From the NCBI GenBank assembly GCA_022769625.1, contig JALEJP010000022.1, forward strand, positions 62,001 to 126,000: a stretch of 64,000 bases of DNA, given 5' to 3'. Below the pieces are notes generated by a model. The model was not told the DNA's origin. It made no database searches and saw nothing but the letters and a program-made list of their open reading frames with translations. The position numbers and the translations under genes were made by a program. This DNA comes from Lachnospiraceae bacterium. Its GTDB lineage: Bacteria; Bacillota; Clostridia; Lachnospirales; Lachnospiraceae. Positions 46,023-54,832 of this stretch are shown here, piece after piece. Numbering within the stretch: position 1 is the first letter of the stretch; each line of letters begins with the position of its first letter.

Positions 46023-48119
46023 TTATCTTTTATCTCTGGTTAATTCCAGATACAGATCTTTATACTGTTTTGCAGAATTATCCCAGGAAAGATTTTTGTC
46101 CATATCTCTCTGAACCATCTCGTCCCAGCACCAGCGATTGGTAAAATAGAGTGTTTTGGCACGGTTGATCGCATCCAGCAGCAAGCCCGCATCGTAATGG
46201 TTGAAGGTGAAACCATTTCCCGTATTGTAATACTTATTGTACGGCTCTACCGTATCTTTCAGTCCACCCGTCTCACGAACAATCGGAACCGTACCATAAT
46301 GCATGGCAATCAACTGTGTCAGGCCGCAGGGTTCAAACTGGGATGGTACCAGTAAAGCATCTGCACCTGCATAGATTTTATGAGCACGTGTCTCATCATA
46401 CATAATATTAGAGCACACATTACCCTTATAGGCATTTTCATAGTATCGGAAAGAATCTTCATAAACGGCATCTCCGGTACCCAGCACAACGACCTGGGTA
46501 TGCTCATCCATAATCTGCGGAAGGATCGCATTGACCAGATCCAGTCCTTTCTGGTCTGTCAATCTGGAAATCAGACCAATGACAAATTTATGGTCGTCCT
46601 GAACCAGCCCAAGTTCCTGCTGTAAATTACGCTTGTTCTCTTTTTTCTTATCCAGTACATTGGAAAGATCATAATTGGCATATAATCTCGAATCCGTAGC
46701 CGTGTTCCAGATATCATAATCAATACCGTTTACGATACCTCTTAATTTGCCGGAATGATATCTCAGATGCGCATCCAGCTTCTCCCCATAATATCCGGTC
46801 TGAATCTCTCCTGCATACGTATTGCTGACCGTCGTGATGACATTTGCGTACGTCAGTCCGCCCTTTAACATATTCGCATCACGGTATCCGACTTTCAATG
46901 CATCCTTGTTAAATACATAATCCGGCAGTCCGGACCAGTAACGAATGGTCGGGATATTATAAATTCCCTGGAAACGTAAATTGTGAATGGTCAGGATCGT
47001 CTTTGCAGAGGTCAGCTTTGTATTCTCAAACAGCGTTCTCAGATACACCGGAACAAGAGCTGCCTGCCAGTCATGGCAGTGAATAATATCCGGTACCCAG
47101 TTCATATAATTCAGTGCTGCCAGTGCTGCTTTTGCAAAATAACAGTATTTTGGAATATCATCGATCAGGTTCGTATACGGATTGCCATTACCGAAAAATT
47201 CTTCATTGTCGATAAAATCATAAACAACGCCGTCCCAGACATATTCCATGATACCAACATAATAAGATCTTCCATCCGAACATAAGTTCATCTCAAAAGA
47301 TCCTCTGTATATCATTTTCTGCTGATATTCCCATGGAATACATTTATAACGGGGCAGAATTACTTTTACATCGCAATTCTGCTTTACAAGTGCTTTCGGG
47401 AGCGCATACATAACGTCACCCAAACCTCCCGTCTTGACAAACGGATAACACTCTGAGCCAATAAATGCCACACTCCTTCTCGGAGTAACATAAGCTTCTA
47501 CCTCAGGCTCTTTCGTCTCGGCAGACACTGTCTCTTCTGCCTGAGCTTCCGTTTCTACTGTTTCCTCCGTTTGAACTGCTGCTGCCGCATTTTCCGCTGC
47601 CGTTCCTTCTTCCTTAGCTTCTTTTTCTGATGTTACTTTCAGTTCTTCTTTTTCTTCCGTTTTTTCTTCTGTTTTTGCTGCCGGTTTCGCTGCTTTCTTT
47701 ACTGCAGCCTTCGGCTCTTCCTTTACTTCAGCCTTCACTTCCGCTTTTGCTGCTTTCTCTACTGCAGCCTTCGGCTCTTCTTTTACTTCGGCCTTCACTT
47801 CCGCTTTCGCAGTTTTCTTTGCAGCCTTCGGCTCTTCTTTCACTTCCTGTACTGCTTCTTTCTTTACTGCTTCTTTCTTTACTGTCTTTTTCGTTGCTTT
47901 TTTTGCCGGAGCTTTTGTCTCTTTTTCCGGTTTCACCTCTGATTTGGCTGCCGGTTTTGCCTCTTCCTTTGCTGCAGCTTTCAGCTCCTCTTTTGCTTCT
48001 GCCTTCTCTTCGGCTTTAACTGCCGATTTTTCTTCCGCCTTTTCCGGAGTTTTTTTCAATTCTTTTTCCTTTGGAGTCACTTTTTCACTAACTGTCTTTG
48101 TTGCTGCTTTTCTGGCCAT
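46023..48119 (-). CDS. glgA: Glycogen synthase with long Lys/Ala/Glu-rich N-terminal extension
   Basis: ADP-glucose-dependent alpha-1,4-glucan synthase (GT5). 698 residues against about 480 usual. Residues 1-210 are a low-complexity extension of Lys, Ala, Glu and Val, basic at first and acidic towards the end, including two exact-length 20-residue repeats. The catalytic part begins near residue 215 with SVAFIGSECYPFVKTGGLGD (the KxGGL ADP-glucose motif), then PDIIHCHDWQAALVPVYL, FVIGLISRLTDQKGLDLV and PSQFEPCGLTQLIAMHYGT. GGGGAGG precedes the ATG. No other glycogen genes lie in the window. The extension may bind glycogen, nucleic acid or partner proteins; this is open. Confidence 0.95.
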   Translation of the reverse strand: MARKAATKTVSEKVTPKEKELKKTPEKAEEKSAVKAEEKAEAKEELKAAAKEEAKPAAKSEVKPEKETKAPAKKATKKTVKKEAVKKEAVQEVKEEPKAAKKTAKAEVKAEVKEEPKAAVEKAAKAEVKAEVKEEPKAAVKKAAKPAAKTEEKTEEKEELKVTSEKEAKEEGTAAENAAAAVQTEETVETEAQAEETVSAETKEPEVEAYVTPRRSVAFIGSECYPFVKTGGLGDVMYALPKALVKQNCDVKVILPRYKCIPWEYQQKMIYRGSFEMNLCSDGRSYYVGIMEYVWDGVVYDFIDNEEFFGNGNPYTNLIDDIPKYCYFAKAALAALNYMNWVPDIIHCHDWQAALVPVYLRTLFENTKLTSAKTILTIHNLRFQGIYNIPTIRYWSGLPDYVFNKDALKVGYRDANMLKGGLTYANVITTVSNTYAGEIQTGYYGEKLDAHLRYHSGKLRGIVNGIDYDIWNTATDSRLYANYDLSNVLDKKKENKRNLQQELGLVQDDHKFVIGLISRLTDQKGLDLVNAILPQIMDEHTQVVVLGTGDAVYEDSFRYYENAYKGNVCSNIMYDETRAHKIYAGADALLVPSQFEPCGLTQLIAMHYGTVPIVRETGGLKDTVEPYNKYYNTGNGFTFNHYDAGLLLDAINRAKTLYFTNRWCWDEMVQRDMDKNLSWDNSAKQYKDLYLELTRDKR
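47685..47804 (-). repeat. Two 60-bp tandem repeats in the glgA extension
   Basis: Each encodes AEVKAEVKEEPKAAV(E/K)KAAK; a partial third copy (VKEEPKAAKKTAK) lies at 47805-47843. Slippage could change the copy number. Confidence 0.8.
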
Positions 48120-48210
48120 TTGACGCCTCCCCATATATTAAAACTGATTGCTTTCATCCAGGTTTCCTTATTCATCTTCTGAGCAGACACTGTTGATTAG
48201 GAATAAAACG

Positions 48211-48239
48211 GGGAGGCTTCAATAAAACTGAAACCTCCC
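48211..48239 (-). terminator. Intrinsic terminator after the GGGtGRT gene
   Basis: On minus GGGAGGTTTCA and TGAAGCCTCCC form an 11-bp stem (one G-U pair) followed by CGTTTTATT. It separates the GGGtGRT pair from glgA. Confidence 0.8.
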
Positions 48240-48340
48240 AGAATTATGTCCTGCAATGATGTCAAATCAGTGGGTAAAATGTAACAATATCTGCATATTT
48301 GTCATTTCACACACCGGAAGAATTCTTATTCTCTGATTTC

Positions 48341-49351
48341 TTAGAATTTACCTTCTTTTGCTGCTTCCTCGATGGAAACTGCAACTGCAACAGTCATACC
48401 AACCATCGGGTTGTTTCCTGCACCGATCAGACCCATCATCTCAACATGAGCCGGAACGGATGAAGAACCTGCAAACTGTGCATCTGAATGCATACGGCCC
48501 AGAGTATCTGTCATACCATAGGATGCAGGACCTGCTGCCATGTTATCCGGATGCAGGGTACGGCCTGTACCGCCACCGGAAGCAACGGAGAAGTATTTTT
48601 TACCTTTCTCATTACACTCTTTTTTGTATGTACCTGCTACCGGATGCTGGAAACGTGTCGGATTGGTGGAGTTACCTGTGATGGAAACATCTACACCCTC
48701 TTTCCACATGATTGCAACGCCTTCCGGAACGCTGTTCGCACCATAGCAGTTAACCTTTGCACGAAGTCCTTCGGAATAGGATTTGCGGAATACTTCCTTA
48801 ACTTCATTTGTATATGGGTTGTACTCTGTCTCAACATAAGTAAAACCATTGATTCTTGCGATGATCTGTGCAGCGTCTTTTCCAAGACCATTCAGAATAA
48901 CACGCAGCGGTTTCTGACGAACCTTGTTTGCTTTCTCTGCGATACCGATGGCACCCTCAGCAGCTGCAAAAGACTCATGACCTGCAAGGAATGCAAAACA
49001 CTCTGTCTCTTCTTCCAGAAGCATCTTGCCCAGATTGCCGTGACCAAGACCTACTTTACGTGTATCAGCAACGGAACCCGGAATACAGAAAGCCTGCAGA
49101 CCTTCACCGATTGCTGCAGCAGCATCAGCAGCTCTTCTGCAATCCTTCTTGATAGCGATTGCAGCACCAACAATGTAAGCCCAGCAAGCATTCTCAAAAC
49201 AGATTGGCTGAATACCTTTGATCTGATTATAAACATCCAGTCCTGCATCTTTTGTAATCTTCTCAGCCTCTTCGATAGAAGCAATTCCATAACTGTTTAA
49301 AACGGAATTGATTTTGTCAATTCGTCTCTCGTATGATTCAAATAAAGCCAT
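48341..49351 (-). CDS. GGGtGRT protein
   Basis: 336-residue protein of a conserved, functionally undescribed family named after its motif. Seen here: SVASGGGTGRTLHPDNMAAG, followed by GMTDTLGRMHSDAQFAGSSS and GLIGAGNNPMVGMTVAVAVS near the C-terminus; an N-terminal helix region and NACWAYIVGAAIAIKKDCRR earlier. AGGAGG is perfect, suggesting high expression. Always worth reading with the next gene upstream (19 bases away), an iron-sulfur scaffold-like protein, with which it forms an operon closed by a terminator. Glycine-rich loops suggest nucleotide or cofactor binding; no reaction is known. Confidence 0.88.
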   Translation of the reverse strand: MALFESYERRIDKINSVLNSYGIASIEEAEKITKDAGLDVYNQIKGIQPICFENACWAYIVGAAIAIKKDCRRAADAAAAIGEGLQAFCIPGSVADTRKVGLGHGNLGKMLLEEETECFAFLAGHESFAAAEGAIGIAEKANKVRQKPLRVILNGLGKDAAQIIARINGFTYVETEYNPYTNEVKEVFRKSYSEGLRAKVNCYGANSVPEGVAIMWKEGVDVSITGNSTNPTRFQHPVAGTYKKECNEKGKKYFSVASGGGTGRTLHPDNMAAGPASYGMTDTLGRMHSDAQFAGSSSVPAHVEMMGLIGAGNNPMVGMTVAVAVSIEEAAKEGKF

Positions 49352-49370
49352 TTCCCGTTACCTCCTTCAA

Positions 49371-50063
49371 TTATTCTTTACGTGGGTCAATGATCTTGAC
49401 AGCATCAGCTACACGGCCATACTGACCTTTTGCCTTTTCCCAGGCAGTGTTCGGATCGTCACCCTTCTTAATGAAGTCTGTCATCTTGCCCAGGCTTACG
49501 AACTGATAACCAATGATCATGTCGTCAGCATCCAGAGCGATACCGGTTACATAGCCTTCTGCCATCTCCAGATAACGGGGACCTTTCTTTAATGTACCGT
49601 ACATGGTACCAACCTGTGAGCGAAGTCCTTTACCCAGATCTTCCAGACCTGCGCCTACCGGCAGACCATCCTCTGAGAAAGCACTCTGGCTTCTTCCGTA
49701 AACGATCTGAAGGAACAGCTCTCTCATAGCTGTATTAATTGCATCGCATACAAGGTCTGTATTCAGAGCTTCCATAACAGTCAGACCCGGAAGGATCTCG
49801 GAAGCCATAGCAGCCGAATGTGTCATACCGGAACATCCAATGGTCTCTACCAGTGCTTCCTGGATGATACCTTCTTTTACATTAAGAGTCAGCTTGCAGG
49901 CACCCTGCTGAGGAGCACACCAGCCAACACCATGTGTCAGGCCGGAAATATCTTTAACTTCTTTTGCCTGTACCCATTTTGCTTCTTCCGGGATTGGAGC
50001 AGCGCCATGATGAACGCCCTGTGCAACTGGGCACATTTCTTCTACTTCACGTGAATAAATCAT
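49371..50063 (-). CDS. Iron-sulfur cluster assembly scaffold (NifU-N-like) protein, partner of GGGtGRT
   Basis: 230 residues from ATG 50063 with AGGAG. Cysteines in EEMCPVAQG, GVGWCAPQQGACKLTL and VETIGCSGMTHSAAM resemble the IscU/NifU N-terminal scaffold, but with a different spacing and a long C-terminal part (LRSQVGTMYGTLKKGPRYLE, YVTGIALDADDMIIGYQF) absent from IscU. Database names call it a scaffold; the function has not been shown. Operon with GGGtGRT. A weak promoter may lie in 50120-50170. Confidence 0.85.
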   Translation of the reverse strand: MIYSREVEEMCPVAQGVHHGAAPIPEEAKWVQAKEVKDISGLTHGVGWCAPQQGACKLTLNVKEGIIQEALVETIGCSGMTHSAAMASEILPGLTVMEALNTDLVCDAINTAMRELFLQIVYGRSQSAFSEDGLPVGAGLEDLGKGLRSQVGTMYGTLKKGPRYLEMAEGYVTGIALDADDMIIGYQFVSLGKMTDFIKKGDDPNTAWEKAKGQYGRVADAVKIIDPRKE

Positions 50064-50225
50064 TTTAAGACTCCTTTCAAAAATAAAATTACATGCAGCA
50101 ATCAGCAGCCTTTTAGCGGTCACAAAAAGCTACAATATACTTTCACATTATTTTCTCATAAATCGACGCTTTCGTCCAGTCTTTTTTTCAAATTCTGGGC
50201 AGAATGGAAACTGAAAACACAAAAT

Positions 50226-51269
50226 TTACCTCTTCCTTCCAGCGATTCCTTTTTTTCCCTGTCTCTGCGTCTGAAAATGGCAGTAAATAGCCGTAAACGC
50301 ACTGACGATCAGAAGAAAATAAAAATTCATTCCTCTCGTCAGACACATGGAAGCCGGGAGATAGGCCCCGGAAAAAACCTGTCCAAAAGAAGCCTTATAC
50401 ATAATCTCCGTAATACCCTGCGAGCCCGGAAGCGGCAGCATATCCACCGCAATGTAAACAGATGCCTGCAGGATCATGATACCGAGCATACTCTCTCCTG
50501 ACAGTCCCATTCCCCGATAAATCAGCCAGGTCAGAAAAAACACGCTGCATCTTTGAATAAAGGTAAAAAGAACAATGAAAAGCAGTTTTCTTTTGTGTCC
50601 TGCCAGAAACAGAACTGCTTCATGATACTGATCTGCCATTTCAATCAGTTTTTCTGTGCGCTCCCCTGATTTTTTTAACAGATGCAGTTTTTTCAGCAGA
50701 GCTTCTCCGAAAAGGATGATGGTTTTAAAACAGTTTGGCGTAGCCATAACAAACAAAAGGACAACTACCAGTGCCGTATTCAGAAACAGTCCCAGATAAT
50801 ACAGATAGATATACTTTCCAAGGTATCCCATCAGTGGTGTCCGGTAAAAAATCAGAATTCCGATTCCGATCATCACCAGCACAAATTTATATACGACCGC
50901 CACGGTCATAAGCACCACACTGCTGTCTGATACTTTATGTCCTTCTTTCTGCATATAGTAAAGCTGCATGGGCTGCCCTCCGGTGGCAGATGGTGTGATT
51001 CCGGAATAAAAAAAACCCACAAACGAATATTTTATGCATGTCAGAAGATTCGTTCTGCCTTCCAGGCTGGTAAGCAGGTACCAGATCATGATGCCTTCTG
51101 CCGATGTAAAAAAGAGCGCGGTTACAGCTGCCGCAAGCAGGTAGAACGGATCCAGCGTTGTCATGGCTGCCACAACGGTATTCATGTCATTTCCACGAAA
51201 AATCGCCGCTGCCGTCAGCACCACCAGCAGGCAGAAAAAACCTGCACTGATTACATTTTTACGATTCAT
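50226..51269 (-). CDS. Lysylphosphatidylglycerol synthase-type TM/flippase-like (UPF0104) protein
   Basis: 347 residues with about eight membrane helices. Marks of the AglD/MprF N-terminal (LPG_synthase_TM) family: FVGFFYSGITPSATGGQPMQ, VDMLPLPGSQGITEIMYKAS and the C-terminal basic tail QTQRQGKKGIAGRKR. The family moves or modifies lipids. No catalytic synthase domain follows, so a flippase-like role is more likely. Last gene of the six-gene PadR operon; it overlaps the papain-fold gene by 11 bases. Confidence 0.88.
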   Translation of the reverse strand: MNRKNVISAGFFCLLVVLTAAAIFRGNDMNTVVAAMTTLDPFYLLAAAVTALFFTSAEGIMIWYLLTSLEGRTNLLTCIKYSFVGFFYSGITPSATGGQPMQLYYMQKEGHKVSDSSVVLMTVAVVYKFVLVMIGIGILIFYRTPLMGYLGKYIYLYYLGLFLNTALVVVLLFVMATPNCFKTIILFGEALLKKLHLLKKSGERTEKLIEMADQYHEAVLFLAGHKRKLLFIVLFTFIQRCSVFFLTWLIYRGMGLSGESMLGIMILQASVYIAVDMLPLPGSQGITEIMYKASFGQVFSGAYLPASMCLTRGMNFYFLLIVSAFTAIYCHFQTQRQGKKGIAGRKR

Positions 51270-51819
51270 AAGCCGCTCCTATCTTCCAGTAAAACTCCAT
51301 ATTAAAATCATGCAGTGTTCCTTCATATATCATTTTCACATTTTCCAGTTCGTAAAAATCCCTCGGGGTCACCAGGGAAAAGTGCTTTTCAAATAGTTCC
51401 AGACCATTTTCCTTTAAAATTCTGGCAATAAAAGACGAACACGTATAATGATTCCTCTGATAGAACGGAATGCCCAAAAGCAAAAATGGGAGACCGAGAA
51501 TGCAGTAATGATATCGATATCTCTGCTTATAGCACTCCAGAAGCTGCCTGGCAATTTCTTCTTTCTGCACGGAGGTACAATCCAGACTCATTACTTTATA
51601 ATTTGCACAGGGAAAGACTGATTCAATCTCAAGTGTATTTTCTTTTTCAAATCCTGCAATCAGCGGAATTGCGGGATTCCGTCTTCCGATGCTGTACGCC
51701 TCCTGAAGCTTTTCGTCCATGGAAAGAACGACATGAACATATCGAATCCCAATCGTAAAACGTATGAGTGTCGCAAAAATCCCCGGGGTGTCCACAAGTG
51801 CCAGATAAATTTGTTCCAT
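51259..51819 (-). CDS. Permuted papain-fold (YiiX/NlpC-like) protein
   Basis: 186 residues. The order of active-site candidates is histidine first, in RYVHVVLSMDEKLQEAYS, and cysteine later, in RNHYTCSSFIARILKENG, which is the circularly permuted NlpC/P60 arrangement of YiiX-, LRAT-like proteins that act on acyl or peptide bonds at membranes. A hydrophobic stretch (HYCILGLPFLLLGIPFY, about 115-131) may touch the membrane. Function unknown. ATG 51819 with GAAGG upstream. Lies between a GT2 and a flippase-type gene. Confidence 0.7.
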   Translation of the reverse strand: MEQIYLALVDTPGIFATLIRFTIGIRYVHVVLSMDEKLQEAYSIGRRNPAIPLIAGFEKENTLEIESVFPCANYKVMSLDCTSVQKEEIARQLLECYKQRYRYHYCILGLPFLLLGIPFYQRNHYTCSSFIARILKENGLELFEKHFSLVTPRDFYELENVKMIYEGTLHDFNMEFYWKIGAAYES

Positions 51820-51862
51820 ATATTTGTCCCTTCTGTACGCGTAATGCGCGTACTTTTTTCTG

Positions 51863-52891
51863 TCAGTTAAAATGGTATAAATATTTTGCGATCCGGTAGC
51901 CGGCAAGTGTAAGGAAACCTCCCGCTTTTCCCGGAAGATACGTCAATCCGCTCAAAGTTCCAAATCTGAGTTTCCGGTAAAGTCCTCTTCCACGTATGTA
52001 TATATATTGCCACAGCATCCTTCTCTTTTCAAGTGCTTCCGGTGTGCCGATCATCAGAAGATGTATGGAGGATATTGCCATCATAATGGAAAGATTCCGA
52101 ACAAGATAATCCGCAAGTTTCGGATGCTCTTTTTTTACTTTTTTCAGATTTACACACCCGGATACCATTTTCGTAACCCGTATCTGCTGATCGATCCTTC
52201 TCATCAGCACCTGCTCATTGACCGACTGATCCTCTCTTCCAAGGAAATAATGGTAAAAATCAAGATCCAGATATGCAATACTCTGTACAAAAGGCAGAGG
52301 CTGGTTAGCAAAAATATTGTCCACATAAAAAGTGTGATGCGGAAGTTTCACGCCGGACTTCCTCAGTACATCGGTACGGCAAATCTGTGCATGCATCACG
52401 AGATACTGCGATGGATGAAACGATCCGATCGTATCCCAGGTATAAATCTTTCTTTCCGGGAAAACATTGCGAAAACCCATGGATTTCTGTTTTCCTTCGT
52501 ACAGATGATCATAAACATAATTGCAGATAATCAGATCTACCCGTCGGTTCTGCTCCTCCCACCCTGCAATCCGGTGGAGAATTTTTCGAAGTGCGCTCTG
52601 ATCCACCCAGTCATCCGAGTCAACCACCTTATAATAGATCCCTTCTGCGCATGCAAGACCCGCATTTACACCGGCTCCATGTCCGCCATTTTTCTGGTGA
52701 ATACATTTGATAATTTCCGGATATCGTTTGCCATATTGATCTGCGATTTCACCTGTATGATCCGTGGAACCATCATCAATCAGAATGATCTCCACAGATT
52801 CTCCTCCAGTAAGCAGGGTGCGGATGCAGCGTTCCATATAATCCTGTGAATTGTAACAGGGCACTGCAAAAGTAATCAGCTTCTTTTCCAT
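51863..52891 (-). CDS. Glycosyltransferase family 2
   Basis: 342 residues. GT-A core: FAVPCYNSQDYMERCIRTLL, EIILIDDGSTDHTGEIADQY, GGHGAGVNAGLACAEGIYYK and the metal-binding VVDSDDWVDQSALR. The C-terminal part is helical without clear membrane helices. Expected to add sugars to a lipid or surface polymer. Start at ATG 52891 (an earlier GTG at 52903 has no spacing for a ribosome site). Nine bases after the DUF4097 stop. Confidence 0.93.
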   Translation of the reverse strand: MEKKLITFAVPCYNSQDYMERCIRTLLTGGESVEIILIDDGSTDHTGEIADQYGKRYPEIIKCIHQKNGGHGAGVNAGLACAEGIYYKVVDSDDWVDQSALRKILHRIAGWEEQNRRVDLIICNYVYDHLYEGKQKSMGFRNVFPERKIYTWDTIGSFHPSQYLVMHAQICRTDVLRKSGVKLPHHTFYVDNIFANQPLPFVQSIAYLDLDFYHYFLGREDQSVNEQVLMRRIDQQIRVTKMVSGCVNLKKVKKEHPKLADYLVRNLSIMMAISSIHLLMIGTPEALEKRRMLWQYIYIRGRGLYRKLRFGTLSGLTYLPGKAGGFLTLAGYRIAKYLYHFN

Positions 52892-52899
52892 TCGTTGTC

Positions 52900-53901
52900 T
52901 CACCTTTCCATATTTTCTGATGCAAGGTTTATTTCACCTTCCCGGCTTCTGACTTCTATGGTTTTTCCGGCATTTGGATTTTGCTCATATTCCGCTGTGC
53001 TCCCGTCTTCCATTACATCTTCACCGTATGCATAAATAGTTCCATATTTTGTATAACACTTTAAATGATAATTTTCCCTCTCATCGTACAGGCTCAGAAA
53101 AACCGTTCCTGTTCCGGTCACGATACTGGTATCTTCGGTATCCAGTTCTTCCAGATTCACCTCACCATCCTCCGACTGAATATCTATATTCTGTATGGTA
53201 ATCCTGCTTCCGGATAACTGTCCCTCCTCTGCTTTGGCTGTCCATGTTTTATATTCTATATCATCAAAACTGACATTCGCTGACTCTGTAATCGTTACAA
53301 GGCTGTTTCCCTGCATCTTTTCACCATAAATATCGCCGTCGCTGCACTGAAGCACAGCCTCTTCGGCACATACTTTTTTGCACCTGATACAACCGCTTCC
53401 GTTGACAATTTCCAGCTCAGCCGTACATACCTTTTCCAAATTGATATCTTCCGAATCACTCAAAATCTCAAGAGCCTCCAGCTTACAGTCTTTTGGAACA
53501 GTAAGATAAATCCCCGAAGTCTCTGAAGCATCATCGAAATCCAACACTGACACATACGCTTCCGGCTGTTCTTTCTGTTTGATAGTAATCTGCAGCGAAT
53601 CATCCTCCTGTTTTTTCTCGACTTCATACTCATCCTCACGGCATCTCAAGGTTAACGCAAACGTATCACCTTCTGAAACTTCCACGTACATACCTTCCAC
53701 ATTTAAAGAAAGCTTTCGGACCGAATCCAGAAGTTCTGTAGTCTCCCTGCTCTCCTGAATATCCTCCGAAGTACGAATCCCATTCTCCGTGATCTGAAGC
53801 CCAACTTTTCCTCCGGACGCAATCCCGGCAGCCGTAAGGGATGCTCCTCCTATGATACAGCTTCCGGATACGATCAACATTCCCATTGTTATTCTTTTCA
53901 T
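52900..53901 (-). CDS. DUF4097 beta-repeat (adhesin-like) protein
   Basis: 333 residues. N-terminal hydrophobic segment (about 5-27) then a right-handed beta-helix-like string of short repeats: VRKLSLNVEGMYVEVSEGDT, LEALEILSDSEDINLEKVCT, LVTITESANVSFDDIEYKTW. This is the DUF4097 family, usually found with DUF1700 and PadR as a surface-stress module. Located outside the membrane if the first helix is an anchor. Coupled to the DUF1700 gene by four overlapping bases. Confidence 0.88.
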   Translation of the reverse strand: MKRITMGMLIVSGSCIIGGASLTAAGIASGGKVGLQITENGIRTSEDIQESRETTELLDSVRKLSLNVEGMYVEVSEGDTFALTLRCREDEYEVEKKQEDDSLQITIKQKEQPEAYVSVLDFDDASETSGIYLTVPKDCKLEALEILSDSEDINLEKVCTAELEIVNGSGCIRCKKVCAEEAVLQCSDGDIYGEKMQGNSLVTITESANVSFDDIEYKTWTAKAEEGQLSGSRITIQNIDIQSEDGEVNLEELDTEDTSIVTGTGTVFLSLYDERENYHLKCYTKYGTIYAYGEDVMEDGSTAEYEQNPNAGKTIEVRSREGEINLASENMER

Positions 53902-54383
53902 GATTTTCGCCTCCCCAATATCCAGGAAAATAGTTTACGCAGCAGAAACAGCAGTAATTTTCCAGCTCCCAGGGCACAGAGCAGCACCAGGATGACAATC
54001 CCGACGATTAAAATCCCAAGCCCTATATTTGCGACCCCGGTTGCCGGATGTGCACTCGTTACCATTGCTCCGCACACCGCCAGCACAATGCCTCCCGCAA
54101 TCGCTGCAAAAGCCAGAAAAAATCCGCACAGCCAGACACAACATACAACAACGACTGCACTCCCAAGGATTGCAAGCAAGGCCAGCGCAAGCGGAAAGGC
54201 AATGGGGACCGCAAAAATCCCGAGAATCACCATCCACAGGACAGAGAACCCCTTTTTCACAGAGCGGACCGGTTCGTTCACTTTTTTGTAAGCACGGTAA
54301 TATGCCATAGCGGACATATATTCCTGCCGTGGAAGCCTTCGAAGCTTTTTTGACAGTTCTGCCAGATATTTCTCTTTATTCAT
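53898..54383 (-). CDS. DUF1700 membrane protein, apparently shortened near residue 30
   Basis: 161 residues. N-terminus MNKEKYLAELSKKLRRLPRQ fits DUF1700 (HAAS) proteins, and VRSVKKGFSVLWMVILGIFA with the following four helices fits the rest. Between them, at MAYYRAYKKVNEP, relatives carry about 30-40 more residues with the acidic EEYFEEAG-like block and the conserved glycine. I infer an in-frame deletion in the soluble domain; function may still remain. Coupled with PadR (eight-base overlap) and DUF4097. Confidence 0.82.
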   Translation of the reverse strand: MNKEKYLAELSKKLRRLPRQEYMSAMAYYRAYKKVNEPVRSVKKGFSVLWMVILGIFAVPIAFPLALALLAILGSAVVVVCCVWLCGFFLAFAAIAGGIVLAVCGAMVTSAHPATGVANIGLGILIVGIVILVLLCALGAGKLLLFLLRKLFSWILGRRKS

Positions 54384-54696
54384 GATTCTCTCCTTCCATC
54401 AGCATCCTTTCAATTTCCGTCCGGTATGCAACCCACTGTTGTCTGAAAAATGTAAGCTGTCTTTTTCCCTGCTCTGTAATCCTGTAATAGCGCCGGTTCC
54501 TTCCCTGCCATGGTCTGTCATAGGTGGTCAGAAAACCGCTCTGCTGTAAACGACGCAATACCGGATAGAGTGCAGAATCCTTCATATCCGTTACTATTTT
54601 AATCTGTTGCGTGATTGCATATCCGTAAGTATCGCCTTTCTCAATAATTGACAGTACGATGGCATCTGTCAGCACCGTACCCAGCTGATATATCAT
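54376..54696 (-). CDS. PadR-family transcriptional regulator
   Basis: 106-residue winged-helix repressor. Marks: VLTDAIVLSIIEKGDTYGYA, MKDSALYPVLRRLQQSGFLT and NRRYYRITEQGKRQL. Expected to repress its own operon and respond to a small molecule or a membrane cue. ATG 54696 with AGGAGG. First gene of PadR-DUF1700-DUF4097-GT2-papain-fold-flippase; the operator is probably in the AT-rich stretch directly upstream. Confidence 0.9.
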   Translation of the reverse strand: MIYQLGTVLTDAIVLSIIEKGDTYGYAITQQIKIVTDMKDSALYPVLRRLQQSGFLTTYDRPWQGRNRRYYRITEQGKRQLTFFRQQWVAYRTEIERMLMEGENHE

Positions 54697-54723
54697 CTGT
54701 TTCCCTCCTTTTCGCAGAAACAT

Positions 54724-54832
54724 CCCAGCTATTTCTATACATACTATATAATATATAATATTAAACTACAATATATATAATACTTAAATTTATATTAACC
54801 ATTTTTTAATATTTACCATATTTGACCACAGG
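54724..54832 (-). promoter_or_regulatory. AT-rich promoter/operator region of the PadR operon
   Basis: About 80 bases almost free of G and C, with repeated TATAAT and TATATATT words and near-palindromes. Several -10 candidates exist; no single -35 can be chosen. Likely site of PadR binding; inferred from position. Confidence 0.45.

Noticed and set aside
47685..47843. Repeat block in glgA as a mobile or CRISPR-like array
   Set aside because: The copies are directly adjacent, in frame and protein-coding, with no spacers.
47630..48019. Leucine/proline-rich frame on plus
   Set aside because: Complement of the Lys/Ala/Glu repeats of GlgA; composition is explained by the repeats.
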